A stretch of DNA of 64,000 nucleotides from Desulfomicrobium macestii (GTDB taxonomy: Bacteria > Desulfobacterota > Desulfovibrionia > Desulfovibrionales > Desulfomicrobiaceae), in assembly GCF_014873765.1 (NCBI RefSeq), contig NZ_JADBGG010000012.1, positions 1-64,000 on the forward strand. Direction: 5' to 3'. This document shows positions 37,589-51,914 of the stretch, one piece after another (the stretch's first letter is position 1; each line of letters opens with the position of its first letter). Below the pieces are notes generated by a model, which worked only from the letters and a program-made list of their open reading frames with translations, made no database searches and was not told the origin of the DNA. Made by a program: the position numbers and the translations under genes.

Positions 37589-39706
37589 ATGACGAGACGA
37601 CAAATTTCCACTCTTTGTTCAGCCTTCGCTTTAATTTTAGTCCTTTTTTTCGGGCACTGCTATTTGAGCATCCTTGTGGACAATACCCGGCAAAGCGAGC
37701 GCCTGGCCCTGACCCACAGGATTTCACAGCAACTCAGCGCCATCCAGGCCGCGCTCCACAACGCCGAATCCCCGCTTTTCACCCTGTCCGACATTCTGGC
37801 TGTCGATCGCGGGGAATTCGATGATTTCGAAAAGCATGCCGAACATCTGTTGCACGAAAATCCTTTTGTCGGCGGCCTGTTCCTGGTCCCGGACGGCGTG
37901 GTCGCCACGGCCTATCCCCTGGCAGGCAATGAAGCCGCCATCGGTCACGACCTGCTCAAAGACCCGGCACGCAAGACCGAGGTCCTTGAAGCCATAAACA
38001 CCAATCAGGTGGTCCTGGCCGGGCCGGTGCAGATGCGTCAGGGCGGAGTCGGGCTTTTCGCCCGCAAGCCCGTGTTCTGGAATGACAACGGGGAGCGGCA
38101 TTTCTGGGGGCTGGTCGTGGCCCTGATCCATTGGGGAACCGTGCTTGAAACCTTTGATTTCAAGTCCCTGGACGCGGATGGCTATTCCTACGCTCTTTCC
38201 CGAAAGCTGAGCACGGACAAGGACGCCACGCTCATTGTCCGATCCGAGGCGGACATTGTCGAGGATCTTGCCCTGACACGGGCCCTGGCCATTCCGGGCG
38301 GGGAGTGGCTACTGACCGTCTCGCCCCGGGAAGATCGTCTCTGGGGCGTGGCCCTTGGTGGATACGTTCTTGTCGCCATGTTCGGAATGGTTGTCGCGGG
38401 GTTGTGTTTTCATCTCTTGCGCGGACGGGAAAAAATCCTGATCCAGGCCGAAGAGCTTGGGCGCATGAACGCGGAAATGGAGCGCGACATCGCCCGGCGC
38501 GAAAAGGCCGAGGCGGATCTGCTCAAGGCCAAGGATGCCGCCCTGTCGGCCACAAAGGCCAAGTCGCAGTTCCTGGCGACCATGAGCCATGAGATCCGCA
38601 CCCCCATGAACGGGGTGCACGGGATGCTGCAATTGCTCGAAGGCACGAAGCTGGACGCGGAGCAAGAGGAGTATGTCCAGATTGGTTCCTCGGCCCTGCA
38701 GAGTCTTTTGACCCTCATCAACGATATCCTGGATTTCTCCAAGATCGAGGCCGGAAAGCTCGAAATCGCCCGGACTCCTTTTGCCCTGGATGAACTCTGC
38801 CGCTCCATTCCGGCCATTTTCAAGGAACAGAGCCTGGCCAGAAACCTTGAACTTTCCATTGAAATGGCGTCGGATGTCCCACATATGGTCGTGGGCGATC
38901 CGAGCCGTATCCGGCAGGTGCTGCTCAACGTTGTCGGCAATGCGGTCAAGTTCACGCGCGAGGGCGGCGTCTCGATCAGGATATCCGCGACGACGGAAGG
39001 ACTTCCCCCCGATGCGGCGCGACTTGATTTCGAGGTCACGGACACCGGGATCGGCATCGGCGCGGAGCAGTTGCCGAATCTTTTCAATCCGTTCATCCAG
39101 GGCGGGGAAGGGCTGGTTCGCACCTGCCAGGGCACGGGTCTGGGGCTGACCATCGTCAAGCGCCTGGTTCATCTCATGGGCGGAGATGTCGAGATTGAGA
39201 GTTCCCTGGGCAAGGGAACAACGGTGCGCTTTCACGTGCTGGTCCATTTGCCGCCGACGGTGCAGGAGCAGGGCGAAGGCTGTGCCCGAAACATCGGGAA
39301 CAGGGCGCGCGGGGCGGAGCGGAATCTGAGCATCCTGCTCGCCGAGGACGACGTGACGAACATGGCCATGCTGACCCGCCTGCTGGAAAAGCTCGGTTGT
39401 GAGGTCACCCAGGCCGTCAACGGCCTTGAAGCGGTGCGGATCCTGGAAAACGAGGACCTGGATCTTGTCCTCATGGACATCCAGATGCCACTCATGGACG
39501 GGGTCGAGGCGACCCGGCGCATTCGGGCGAACCGGTCCCTTGGCAACAAGTCCCGGATTCCGATCATCGCCGTGACCGCTTTCGCCATGACCGGAGACAG
39601 AGAGCGCTTTCTGGACGCGGGCATGGACGACTACATTCCAAAACCCGTGAACATGAATTCACTTCTCGAAGCCATGGACAGGGTGGCGGAATTCAAGACG
39701 ATGTGA
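37589..39706 (+). CDS. CHASE-domain hybrid sensor histidine kinase
   Basis: The 705-residue protein has two membrane helices (about 7-27 and 250-275) flanking a periplasmic CHASE sensor with FVGGLFLVPDGVV, AINTNQVVLAGPVQ and GLFARKPVF. HisKA has SHEIRTPMNG (H334), the HATPase has NVVGNAVKF and GTGLGLTIVKRL, and the receiver has LVLMDIQMPLMDG (D630). CHASE domains bind small extracellular ligands. ATG 37589 with AAGGA ten bases upstream was chosen over the earlier in-frame ATG 37535. It is the first of five genes running to 49991. No HPt is present. Confidence 0.9.
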   Translation: MTRRQISTLCSAFALILVLFFGHCYLSILVDNTRQSERLALTHRISQQLSAIQAALHNAESPLFTLSDILAVDRGEFDDFEKHAEHLLHENPFVGGLFLVPDGVVATAYPLAGNEAAIGHDLLKDPARKTEVLEAINTNQVVLAGPVQMRQGGVGLFARKPVFWNDNGERHFWGLVVALIHWGTVLETFDFKSLDADGYSYALSRKLSTDKDATLIVRSEADIVEDLALTRALAIPGGEWLLTVSPREDRLWGVALGGYVLVAMFGMVVAGLCFHLLRGREKILIQAEELGRMNAEMERDIARREKAEADLLKAKDAALSATKAKSQFLATMSHEIRTPMNGVHGMLQLLEGTKLDAEQEEYVQIGSSALQSLLTLINDILDFSKIEAGKLEIARTPFALDELCRSIPAIFKEQSLARNLELSIEMASDVPHMVVGDPSRIRQVLLNVVGNAVKFTREGGVSIRISATTEGLPPDAARLDFEVTDTGIGIGAEQLPNLFNPFIQGGEGLVRTCQGTGLGLTIVKRLVHLMGGDVEIESSLGKGTTVRFHVLVHLPPTVQEQGEGCARNIGNRARGAERNLSILLAEDDVTNMAMLTRLLEKLGCEVTQAVNGLEAVRILENEDLDLVLMDIQMPLMDGVEATRRIRANRSLGNKSRIPIIAVTAFAMTGDRERFLDAGMDDYIPKPVNMNSLLEAMDRVAEFKTM

Positions 39707-39731
39707 AGGCAGCTTTTTTTGGGGGGATGAA

Positions 39732-42886
<3,155 letters not shown>

Positions 42887-42890
<4 letters not shown>

Positions 42891-45800
42891 TGTCCACAAA
42901 AGAAAAAGCTGAAGCACTCAGTCAGGAGCAGGGGCAAAAATCCGCCGAGCAGCCCTGCGAGCTCGAAACGCTGCGTCGCCGGGTGGCCGAACTGGAGGGC
43001 AGGGCCGACGCGGCTGCGAGGGCCGAGGAGAGGCTGGCTCGTCAGGACGCGTTGATGCAGGCCATTCTTCGCAACCTGCCTTTTGATTTCTGGGCGCGGG
43101 ATCTCGATGGAAAGATCATCATGCAAAGCGACGCTTCCGTGCGCCTTTGGGGGGATATGGCCGCGAGCCGTGTCGAGGAAAGAGATGTTCCAGATGAAAT
43201 CCGGAACGCATGGGAGGACATCAATGCCCGGGTCTACGCAGGTGAAGTGGTGGAGGGCGAAAAGAAGTATGTCCTCTCCTCCGGCGAGACGCGCTTCTAT
43301 CGCGACATAGTCGCGCCGATCCGCATGGGAGAAGGGCTGCTTGGAATTCTGGGGACCAATGTCGACATCACGGAGCAGGTTCAAAGCATCCGCGCCCTGC
43401 ATGCCAGCCAGGCCAACCTGGCCTCGCTGTTCGATTCCATCGATGAATCCGCCGCGCTTCTGGAGCTGGACGGCACGGTCATAACGGCCAACCGGACCTT
43501 TGCCAGCCGTGTCGGCAAGACGGTGAAACAATGCCTGGGCCGCTCCATCTACGAGTTTATTCCCACCGAGGTGGCCCTGTCACGCAAGCGCCTGGTCGAG
43601 GATCTGGTGCGCAACGCGCAGCCCCTGGTTTTCGAAGATGAGCGGGAGGGTCTGTGGATGCGGCACAGCCTGAGTCCGGTGCTCGCGCCGGACGGGTCGG
43701 TGGTGGCCATAGCCACCTTTGCGGTGGACATAACCGAGCGCAAGCGGCGCGAGAATCTGCTCGTCGCGCGTCAGCGGATTGTCGAGTACGCCATCAACCA
43801 TTCCTTGAGCGATTTGCTGCGCATGGCTCTCGACGAGACCGAGAGCCTGACCGGAAGCACCTTGAGTTTTCTGCACTTCTTGAACGAGGATCAGGGAATT
43901 CTATCCATGCAGGCCTGGTCCACAATGACCTTGCAAACCGGTTTTTCGATCCCGCGCGACAATCCGGATCTGGAAATAACGCAATTCGGAATCTGGGCGG
44001 AATGCCTGCGCACCCGCAAGGCCGTCATTCTGAACGATCAGGCCACGCTCGATCGCGAAAATGGGCTGCCAAAAGGGCATCCTCCCCTGAAACGCCTGGT
44101 GCTTCTGCCCATCGTGCGCGCCAAAATAATCGTGGCCATTCTGGCAGTGGCCAACAAGAAAACAGATTACACCGATGAGGATGTGCAGGTCCTCATTGAG
44201 CTTGGCAACCTGCTGTGGGACATTCTGGAGCACAAACGCGCCCAGGAAGAGCTGGCCAAGAGCGAAGCCCTGCTCAACATGGTCCAGCGTCTGAGCGGAA
44301 TGGGTGGATGGCTGTGGGATGTCCGCCAGAACAGCATGATCTGGACCCGGGAACTCTATCGTCTGCACGGATTCACTCCCGATCAGGTCGAGCCGGGATC
44401 ATCCGAGCACATCCGGCTCAGCCTGGCCTGCTATGAGCCCGATGACAGGGACAGGATACTCGCCGCTTTCGACAACTGTGTCGAACATGGCGTTTCTTTC
44501 GATTTGGAGATGCCATTCGTTTCGGCCACGGAAAAACGGATGCGGATTCGCACCAGGGCGGAGGCGATCCTGGAAGGGGGCGAGGTGTCCAAGGTGGTCG
44601 GCATCTTCGAGGATGTTACCGAACGCAGGATTCTCGAACAGCGTTACGAAACCCTTTTTTGGCACATGCTGGACGGTTTTGCCCTGCACGAGATCATCTG
44701 CGACGCAGAAGGTCATCCTGTGGATTACCGTTTTCTGGAGGTCAATCCGGCCTTTGAACGGCACACCGGCCTCATGGCTTCGGACATCAAGGGCAGAACG
44801 GCGCGGGAAGTCATGCCCGCCATCGAGCAGGTCTGGATCGACACGTATGGCCGGGTGGCCCTGACGGGTGAACCGGTGCTGTTCGAGGAATACGCGGCAG
44901 CCCAGGACAAGTATTTTCACGTTACCGCCTTCCGCCCGGCGCCCATGCAATTCGCCTGCATTTTCTCCGATGTTTCGGAACGCAAGCGTCACGAGCGGGA
45001 TCTGCGCCATGCCAAGGAAGCCGCCGAAGCCGCCAACGTGGCCAAATCGGAATTTCTGGCCAACATGAGCCATGAGATCCGCACACCGCTGAACGGCATC
45101 ATAGGCATCCTGCAACTGCTTGACTCCATGGAACTTTCCGAAGAACATAAAAATCTGGTCGAACTGGCCGGGACCTCGGCCGATCGCCTGAACGTTCTTT
45201 TGTCGGATATCCTGGATCTGGCCAGAATCGAATCCGGCAAGCTGGCCATCAAGGCCATGCCTTTCAAGCCCGAGGAGCTGCGGGCATCCACGCTGGGACT
45301 TTTTACCCCGACCTCCCGAAGCAAGGGACTGCGGCTTGAGTTTGTCCTTGATCCTGCTCTGCCCACCATGGTTGTCGGGGACGAATCCAGGTTGAGGCAG
45401 GTGCTTTTCAATCTGGTGGGCAACTCCGTCAAGTTCACCCGGACAGGTTTCGTGCGCGTCGATGTCAGCCCCGTGCCGGGTTGCACGTCATCCAAGGTTC
45501 TCTTTTGCGTCAGCGATTCCGGGCCGGGCATTCCCGACCATCAGCTGGATGGAATCTTTTCCCCATTCGTGCAGGGCGAGGATTCCTATGTGCGCAACCA
45601 CCAGGGTGCCGGGCTTGGCCTTGCCATCGTCAAACGCATCGTGACCCTGATGGGTGGCTCTCTTTGCGTGGACAGTTCGGAAAAGGGCACCGTCATGTGC
45701 TTCTCCATCGTCATGCCCGTGGCCTCCGATGCCAGGACGCCCAGTGTTCACAAGGCGACTGCTGCGCCAGGCGTCCGCGAAGGGCTTAACATTCTTCTCG

Positions 45801-46171
45801 TGGAGGATGACGCCGTGAGCATGTTCGCGGCCCGGCGCGTGCTTGAAAACGCAGGACACACGGTCACCGGAGTCGGCGACGGCAGCGAAGTTGTACCGAC
45901 CCTCAGGGAGGGCGACTTCGATCTTGTCATCATGGACGTGCAACTGCCGGTCATGGACGGCTTACAGGCCACGGCCCTGGTGCGCGGCGATGCTTCCCTC
46001 GGGGACAAATCCCGCATCCCCATCGTGGCCATGACGGCCTACGCCATGGGCGGCGACCGGGAAAAATTTCTGGCAGCGGGCATGGACGACTATATTGCCA
46101 AGCCCATCAACGCCAAGGAACTGCTTGCCGTGCTGGACAGGCTTGGAGCCCTTTCGGCGGGAAAACAATGA
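42887..46171 (+). CDS. PAS/GAF multi-sensor hybrid histidine kinase
   Basis: The 1094-residue soluble protein has an N-terminal coiled coil and two PAS domains (about 55-170, 178-285). A GAF domain follows (about 295-450, LLPIVRAKIIVAILAVANK), then two more PAS domains (about 460-580, 590-700). HisKA (H729), HATPase (LVGNSVKF, GAGLGLAIVKRI) and a receiver (LVIMDVQLPVMDG, D1017) end the protein. Its last PAS (GFALHEIICDAEGHPVDYRF) nearly duplicates one in the CheB-CheR fusion at 19917. ATG ATG at 42887 overlaps the previous stop. No HPt is present. Confidence 0.88.
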
Positions 46172-46211
46172 ATCAACACTCTCATCAATCAATTTCGGGA
46201 ATGACCCGCCC

Positions 46212-49200
46212 ATGACCAAAACCACGCGCCTGAAAAACAACGCGGACCTGCGTTTCGAGGATTTCTTCGACCTGCAGGAGGTCCAGAGTATCCAAGACAG
46301 CTTTGCCTTGGCCACGGGCGTCGCATCCCTCATAACCTCCCCGGAAGGGGTTCCTTTGACTCGGCCCAGCAATTTCACCCGCCTCTGCGGCGAAGTCATC
46401 CGGGCTTCCCGGACGGGACGTGAAAACTGCATGCGCTCCGACACCCTGCTAGGCGCATACAACCCCGCCGGTCCGAACATAAGGCGTTGCATGAGCGGCG
46501 GATTGTGGGACGCAGGGGTCAGCATCACCGTGGGCGGCAGGCATGTCGCCAACTGGCTCATCGGACAGGTGCGCTCCAGCCTTGCGGACGAGGAGGCCAT
46601 GCTCGGCTATGCGCGGACCATCGGCGTCGACCCTCTGGAATACCGCGAGGCCATGGAACAGGTCCCCTTCATGGAGGAGGAGCAATTCCGCCGCATCGCG
46701 GACGCTCTCTTCGTCATCGCCAACTCCCTGTCCGAAAAGGCCTATCAGCAGGCCATGCTTCTGGAGGAAAAGAGGCAGCGGCAGAAGATGGACGCCATGC
46801 GCAAGATGCTCATGGACCGCAGTCTGGACGCCATAGTCATCATTGATCAGAACCATCGCGTGATTGAAGCCAACAGACGATTTGCGGAGCTGCTCGGCTA
46901 TTCCGACAGCGAAGTGCTCGAATTGCGGACCTGGGATTTTGAAGCGAACATGACGGAGACGATGATCAGGGAGCTTTTTTCCGATCTGTCCAAAGTCAAC
47001 TCCGTTTTCGAATCCAGACATCGCCGAAAGGACGGCTCGGTCTTTGATGTCGAGGTCAGCACGGCTGGAGCCGACATCGACGGCCACTGCTGTATCATCG
47101 CCTTCAGCCGTGACATCACCGAGCGCAAGCAGGCCGAGAGAAGGCTCCGTCAAAGCGAACAGCATTTCCGGGCGCTTTTCGAGCTGAGCCGCGACGGGTT
47201 CATCCTGGCCGACTCCGAAGGCCGGTTTCTGGATGCGAACAAGGCGTACTGCGACATGACGGGCTATTCGCTGCCGGAACTGCGCACTCTTGGCGATTTC
47301 TACGCCATCACACCCCAAAAATGGCATGAATGGCAACACGGCGAGATATGGCCGAGGCTGTTCAAGACCGGCGACACCGGGGTTTACCAGAAGGAGTACA
47401 TCCACAGGGACGGACATGTCTTTCCGGTGGAAATACGCGATTTCGCGGTCCATGAGGAGAACGGCGCCGTCAAATACGCCTGGGGCATCGTGCGGGACAT
47501 CTCCGAGCGCGCCTGGACCGAAGAGAAGATGCACACCCTGATGCAGATGGTCGAGCAGAGCCCGGCCTGCATCGTCATGACCGATCCGCAGGGAAACATC
47601 GAATACGTCAATCCCAAGTTCACGGAGCTTTCAGGGTATTCCTTCGACGAAGTCAGAGGGGAAAATCCCCGGATTCTCGGTTCGGGCTACAAATCGCGCG
47701 AGGAGTATCAGGAGCTGTGGAGCACCATCGAGTCCGGCAGACAGTGGCGGGGCGAGTTCCGCAATCGCCACAAGGACGGCAGCCTGTACTGGGAGTCCGC
47801 CCTCATAGCGCCCATCCTCGATACCGAAGGGCGAATCACCCATTATGTGGCAATCAAGGAAGACATCACCCAACGCCGCCATGCCGAAGAGGAGTTGCGC
47901 AAGCGCGACATCAACTTCAAGAAGATCGTGGACATCCTGCCGCAGCTGGTTTCCTATATCGACAAGGATCTTTGCTACCGTTTTGTCAATGCTGCGTATT
48001 CCAGCTTTTTTTCGGACAGAAATCTCATCGGGCTTACCGTCCCGGAGGTCATCGGCGAGAAGGCATTCGAGGCCACACGGGGGCATATAGAGCAGGTTTT
48101 TCAGGGCAAGACGGTGCATTACGGCGCCACCCTGACGTATCCGATCATGGGCGAGCGCTTTGTCGATGTCTATCTCATCCCGTATTATTCGAGCCATGGG
48201 GTCGTGGGCGGCTATTACGCGATCCTGAACGATCTCACCCATCTGAAGAAAATCGAGGATTCCCTGCGCCGGGCCAAGGACGAGGCGGAAGCCGCGAGCA
48301 AGCTCAAGTCCGAATTTCTGGCCAACATGAGCCACGAAATCCGCACGCCCCTGAACGGCATCCTCGGCATGTTGCAGCTCATGCAGTCCACTACGCTGGA
48401 TACGGAGCAGCGCCTGTGCCTGCACACGGCCATCAAATCATCCAGGCGACTGACCCGGCTCTTGAGCGACATCCTCGACATCTCGAAAATCGAGGCCGAC
48501 AAGCTGGTTTTTCGCGAACACGCCTTCGACATCATGGATGTGGACAAAGCGCTCGCGGAATTGTTCGGGCAGGCGGTGAAGGAAAAGAACGTTGCCTACG
48601 ACTTCAGGGTCGACCCCCGTCTTCCCAAACAGGTCATGGGCGACGAGGCGAGGCTGGTGCAGGTGCTTTTCAATCTGGTCGGCAACTCTCTCAAGTTTAC
48701 TGATCAAGGCCATGTGCGTGTGGAGATCTCGGTCCTGCCATTCACGGCCGGGGCACCTCTTCGGCTGCTTTTTTCGGTCAGCGACACGGGGCTGGGCATG
48801 TCTGAACAGACCCAGAAGGACATTTTCGAGCCCTTCATTCAGAGCGACGGATCCTACACGAGGAGGCATCAGGGTGTGGGACTGGGGCTGACCATAGTGC
48901 GCAAGCTGGTGCAGCGCATGGGCGGAAGCCTTTGTCTGGATTCAGCGTCCGGGCAGGGGACGGCCATTTATGTTTCCCTTCCCTTTGGACTGCCGCCGCA
49001 GCGCACAGGGCAGGAACTTTCCTCTCGCGGACAGTTTGACGGATTGCCCGGCCTGCGACTGCTCATGGTCGAGGACGACGCGGTCAATCTGCTCTGCGGT
49101 CAGCGCCTTTTGGAGAAAGCCGGCTATGTGGTCACTGCGGCCCGCGATGGCCAGGAGGCTCTTGAAGCGCTCCTGAGCAAGGATTTCGATCTGGTGCTGA

Positions 49201-49451
49201 TGGACATCCAGATGCCCGTGCTCGACGGAATCCAGACCACCCGAGCCATCCGGCACGCGGCTTCCTTCGCGCACGTGTCGGACATTCCCATCATCGCCCT
49301 GACCGCTCACGCCATGGCCGGGGATCAGGAAAAATTCCTGGATGCCGAGATGGATGGCTATTTGAGCAAGCCTTTTGACCTTTGCAAGATCAACCAGGAG
49401 ATTGCCAGGGTCATCTCCCTGCCGCGCAGGGGGGCGCGGCAGGAAGATTGA
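46212..49451 (+). CDS. PocR-domain multi-PAS hybrid histidine kinase
   Basis: The 1079-residue soluble protein begins with a PocR-type ligand-binding domain (about 10-165; RENCMRSD, RRCMSGGLWDAGVSITVGG, VANWLIGQVR). Four PAS domains follow (about 195-310, 318-435, 440-560, 568-685), then HisKA (H708), HATPase (LVGNSLKF, GVGLGLTIVRKL) and a receiver (LVLMDIQMPVLDG, D998). PocR domains are known from the propanediol regulator and are thought to bind small organic molecules, perhaps through the conserved cysteines. ATG 46212 was chosen because the domain begins there; an earlier frame overlaps the previous kinase. Confidence 0.87.
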   Translation: MTKTTRLKNNADLRFEDFFDLQEVQSIQDSFALATGVASLITSPEGVPLTRPSNFTRLCGEVIRASRTGRENCMRSDTLLGAYNPAGPNIRRCMSGGLWDAGVSITVGGRHVANWLIGQVRSSLADEEAMLGYARTIGVDPLEYREAMEQVPFMEEEQFRRIADALFVIANSLSEKAYQQAMLLEEKRQRQKMDAMRKMLMDRSLDAIVIIDQNHRVIEANRRFAELLGYSDSEVLELRTWDFEANMTETMIRELFSDLSKVNSVFESRHRRKDGSVFDVEVSTAGADIDGHCCIIAFSRDITERKQAERRLRQSEQHFRALFELSRDGFILADSEGRFLDANKAYCDMTGYSLPELRTLGDFYAITPQKWHEWQHGEIWPRLFKTGDTGVYQKEYIHRDGHVFPVEIRDFAVHEENGAVKYAWGIVRDISERAWTEEKMHTLMQMVEQSPACIVMTDPQGNIEYVNPKFTELSGYSFDEVRGENPRILGSGYKSREEYQELWSTIESGRQWRGEFRNRHKDGSLYWESALIAPILDTEGRITHYVAIKEDITQRRHAEEELRKRDINFKKIVDILPQLVSYIDKDLCYRFVNAAYSSFFSDRNLIGLTVPEVIGEKAFEATRGHIEQVFQGKTVHYGATLTYPIMGERFVDVYLIPYYSSHGVVGGYYAILNDLTHLKKIEDSLRRAKDEAEAASKLKSEFLANMSHEIRTPLNGILGMLQLMQSTTLDTEQRLCLHTAIKSSRRLTRLLSDILDISKIEADKLVFREHAFDIMDVDKALAELFGQAVKEKNVAYDFRVDPRLPKQVMGDEARLVQVLFNLVGNSLKFTDQGHVRVEISVLPFTAGAPLRLLFSVSDTGLGMSEQTQKDIFEPFIQSDGSYTRRHQGVGLGLTIVRKLVQRMGGSLCLDSASGQGTAIYVSLPFGLPPQRTGQELSSRGQFDGLPGLRLLMVEDDAVNLLCGQRLLEKAGYVVTAARDGQEALEALLSKDFDLVLMDIQMPVLDGIQTTRAIRHAASFAHVSDIPIIALTAHAMAGDQEKFLDAEMDGYLSKPFDLCKINQEIARVISLPRRGARQED

Positions 49452-49595
49452 AATGCAAGGATTCTGGGATGTTGAGTTGGGCCCCGGTTCTTTTCAGACG
49501 GGTTCACCCATGCTAGAAGAGCCGACCGGTGATCGAGGGGCGAAGAACAACATGAATAAAAGCAATGACATACAGCACGATACAGAGAGGTTTGC

Positions 49596-49991
49596 ATGCG
49601 AATACTGATAGTGGAAGATGATTTTGTCGGCCGCAAGGTGATGCACCAGTTGCTGCTCGAGTACGGAGAGTGCGATGTCGCCGTGGATGGAGTCGAGGCC
49701 GTGAAGGCTTTTGATCTGGCCTGGGAGGCGAATCAGCCCTATGATGTCATGTTTCTGGACATAATGATGCCGAACATGAGCGGGCACGAAGCCCTGAAGA
49801 TCATCAGGGACAAGGAAAAGGAGCGCGGCGTGACGCCGCAGAACGAAGTGAGGGTCATCATGACCAGCGCCCTGGACGACGTGAAGAACGTGACCCAGTC
49901 CTTTTTTCAGGGCGGCGCGTCGGCTTATCTGGTCAAGCCCATCGAGCGGCGCAAGGTCATTGAAGAGCTTCGAAAACTGGGCCTGGTGTGA
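49596..49991 (+). CDS. Stand-alone receiver-domain response regulator
   Basis: The 131-residue protein is one receiver: IVEDDFVGRKVM (acidic pair), YDVMFLDIMMPNMSG (phosphoacceptor Asp), VIMTSALDD and YLVKPIERRKV (Lys). It has no output domain. It follows the PocR kinase by 144 bases with GAGG before ATG 49596 and closes the kinase operon. It is a plausible shared phosphate acceptor or sink for the hybrid kinases, or a second CheY-like protein since cheB and cheD lie next door. Confidence 0.88.
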   Translation: MRILIVEDDFVGRKVMHQLLLEYGECDVAVDGVEAVKAFDLAWEANQPYDVMFLDIMMPNMSGHEALKIIRDKEKERGVTPQNEVRVIMTSALDDVKNVTQSFFQGGASAYLVKPIERRKVIEELRKLGLV

Positions 49992-49998
49992 TGTGTTT

Positions 49999-50026
49999 GT
50001 GCCGATCCGGCAATCAGGATCGGCAC
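49999..50026. terminator. Bidirectional terminator overlapping the end of cheB
   Basis: GTGCCGATCC (49999-50008) pairs perfectly with GGATCGGCAC (50017-50026) around an eight-base loop. The hairpin lies between the convergent receiver gene and cheB and includes the cheB stop at 50014-50016. T-runs are weak on both sides, so termination strength is uncertain. Confidence 0.6.
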
Positions 50027-51084
50027 AACTGCAAGACCAGCGGGGTGATCTGGGTCAGCGGCACTATCTTGTCCACGCCGCCCAGCTTGATGGCCTCGCC
50101 GGGCATGCCGAAGACGACACAGGACTGTTCGTCCTGGGCCACGGTCACCGCTCCCGCCTGATGCATTTCAAGCATGGCCTTGGCGCCGTCGTCGCCCATG
50201 CCCGTCATGATCACTCCCACCGCGTTCTTGCCCGCATACCGGGCGGCCGAACGGAAAAGCACGTCCACCGAGGGACGGTGCCGTGAGACCAGCGGCCCTT
50301 CCTTGACCTGCACGTAATATCTGGCGCCGCTGCGTTTGAGGAGCATGTGCAGGTTGCCCGGAGCGATGAGGGCCTGGCCGCGCAGCACGGTGTCGTTGTC
50401 GACGGCTTCCTTGACCACGATGTCGCACAGGGTGTTCAACCGCTGGGCAAAGGCGGCCGTGAATTTTTCCGGCATGTGCTGGACGATGACGATGCCCGGG
50501 CAATCCACCGGCATGGACTGGAGCAGGGTCAGGAGAGCCTCGGTGCCACCCGTGGAGGCCCCGACCACGATGACCTTCTCCGTGGTCTGGATCATCGCGT
50601 TGGACGCGGCCCGCGGCAGCACGGCGTCGGCCGTCAGTTTCTGGCTGATCTTGAGGGTCCGGGGCACGTACTGCTTCACCTTGGCCTTGGCCGCAGCCTT
50701 GACCTCGTCGCAGAGCATTATTCGCGACTCTTCCATGAACTGCTTCGTGCCCACCTTGGGCTTCTGGATGATGGAGACGGCCCCGTATTCCAGGGCCTTC
50801 ATGGTCGTCTCGGCGTTTTTCTCGGTCAGGGTGGAGCAGATGATGGTCGGGATGGGGTGCTGGGTCATGATCTTCTTGAGAAACGTGATCCCGTCCATGC
50901 GCGGCATTTCCACATCCAGGGACAGGACGTCCGGCGTCTGGTCGCGCATGATCTCGGCCGCCGCGAAAGGGTCTCCCGCCGCGCCGATGACTTCGATTTC
51001 CGGATCCGAGGAATAGATGGAGGTCAGAGTCTGGCGAACGAGGGCCGAATCATCCACAATGAGGATGCGAATTTTATCTTTCAT
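50014..51084 (-). CDS. cheB: Chemotaxis methylesterase/deamidase CheB
   Basis: The 356-residue protein has a receiver ([26 protein letters not shown] with the phosphoacceptor Asp) and a CheB_methylest domain with [11 protein letters not shown] (Ser), VQHMPEKFT (His) and GMGDDGA (Asp). CheA-P activates it to demethylate receptors. AGGAG about ten bases upstream fixes the start at ATG 51084; the in-frame ATG at 51111 lacks a ribosome binding site. It follows the CheR-like gene by 94 bases on the same strand. Confidence 0.93.
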   Translation of the reverse strand: MKDKIRILIVDDSALVRQTLTSIYSSDPEIEVIGAAGDPFAAAEIMRDQTPDVLSLDVEMPRMDGITFLKKIMTQHPIPTIICSTLTEKNAETTMKALEYGAVSIIQKPKVGTKQFMEESRIMLCDEVKAAAKAKVKQYVPRTLKISQKLTADAVLPRAASNAMIQTTEKVIVVGASTGGTEALLTLLQSMPVDCPGIVIVQHMPEKFTAAFAQRLNTLCDIVVKEAVDNDTVLRGQALIAPGNLHMLLKRSGARYYVQVKEGPLVSRHRPSVDVLFRSAARYAGKNAVGVIMTGMGDDGAKAMLEMHQAGAVTVAQDEQSCVVFGMPGEAIKLGGVDKIVPLTQITPLVLQLCRS

Positions 51085-51178
51085 GCACGCGGACTCCTGA
51101 TTTGCATTCAATAACGTGAATTTTTTGGCTATATACCGTCAGGATCAGAGAGTAAATCAGGAAGTGGAGGTAAAGCGA

Positions 51179-51844
51179 CTAGACCGCCTGATACAGTGCA
51201 TGGTCCAGATGCCTGAAACCCGGCATGCGCGGCATGCGTGCCCCCAGGACCAGGATGCCGCCCGGGGTCAGATATTGCCGCAGACGTCCGGCCAGAGCCT
51301 GCGCCAGGGCAGGGTGAAAATGGTGCAGCACCTGGCGGCAGACGATGACATCCATGGGTTCGCGCAGGGAAAAGGAATCGAAAATGTCCTGACACCTGAA
51401 ATTGACCATTTCGCGCACTCCGGGCCGCAGCCGCACCAGGTTCTTGCCGGTGTCGCGGCTGCGCAGGAAATAGCGTTTGACCAGGGCCGGCGACAGACTG
51501 CGAACGCTGGCTGAAGGGTACACGCCGCGTTTGGCCTGATCCAGGTTGGCCGGCAGAAAGTCCGTGGCCAGAATGGAAAACTCGAGTCCGGAGCGCTCCC
51601 TGGCTTCTTCCAGCAGGGTGATGCACAGGCTGTATGCGTCGAGCCCGCGATCGCATCCGGCCACCAGAAACGAGGAGAGCCGGGCTGAGCCGTGGTGATG
51701 ATGATCGGCGACGATTTCCGCCAGGAACTCAAATTGCCGGGCGTCGTGCAAAAAACCGTGGTCCTTGCCAAGTGCATCGACAAGATAGGGGAGTTCCAGG
51801 CGCAGGCCCGAGCGAAAGGTGTTTTCTTCTGATGACATCTGCAT
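51179..51844 (-). CDS. Truncated, divergent CheR-like methyltransferase
   Basis: The 221-residue protein matches only the catalytic half of CheR. The N-terminal CheR helical domain is missing, and the motifs are altered: AGCDRGLDAYSL instead of [12 protein letters not shown], and VCRQVLHHFHPAL instead of the CRNVLIYF type. FSILATDFLPANLDQA and KRYFLRS still mark the family. It may be a methyltransferase with a different target or a non-catalytic regulator next to cheB. A true CheR is encoded at 26655-27500. It starts 70 bases from divergent cheD. Confidence 0.7.
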   Translation of the reverse strand: MQMSSEENTFRSGLRLELPYLVDALGKDHGFLHDARQFEFLAEIVADHHHHGSARLSSFLVAGCDRGLDAYSLCITLLEEARERSGLEFSILATDFLPANLDQAKRGVYPSASVRSLSPALVKRYFLRSRDTGKNLVRLRPGVREMVNFRCQDIFDSFSLREPMDVIVCRQVLHHFHPALAQALAGRLRQYLTPGGILVLGARMPRMPGFRHLDHALYQAV

Positions 51845-51914
51845 GGAGAAAGGTTACTTTTACTTACAACGTGGATAATTTCTGCAACTTACACACAAGG
51901 TTCACAAGTCGGCA

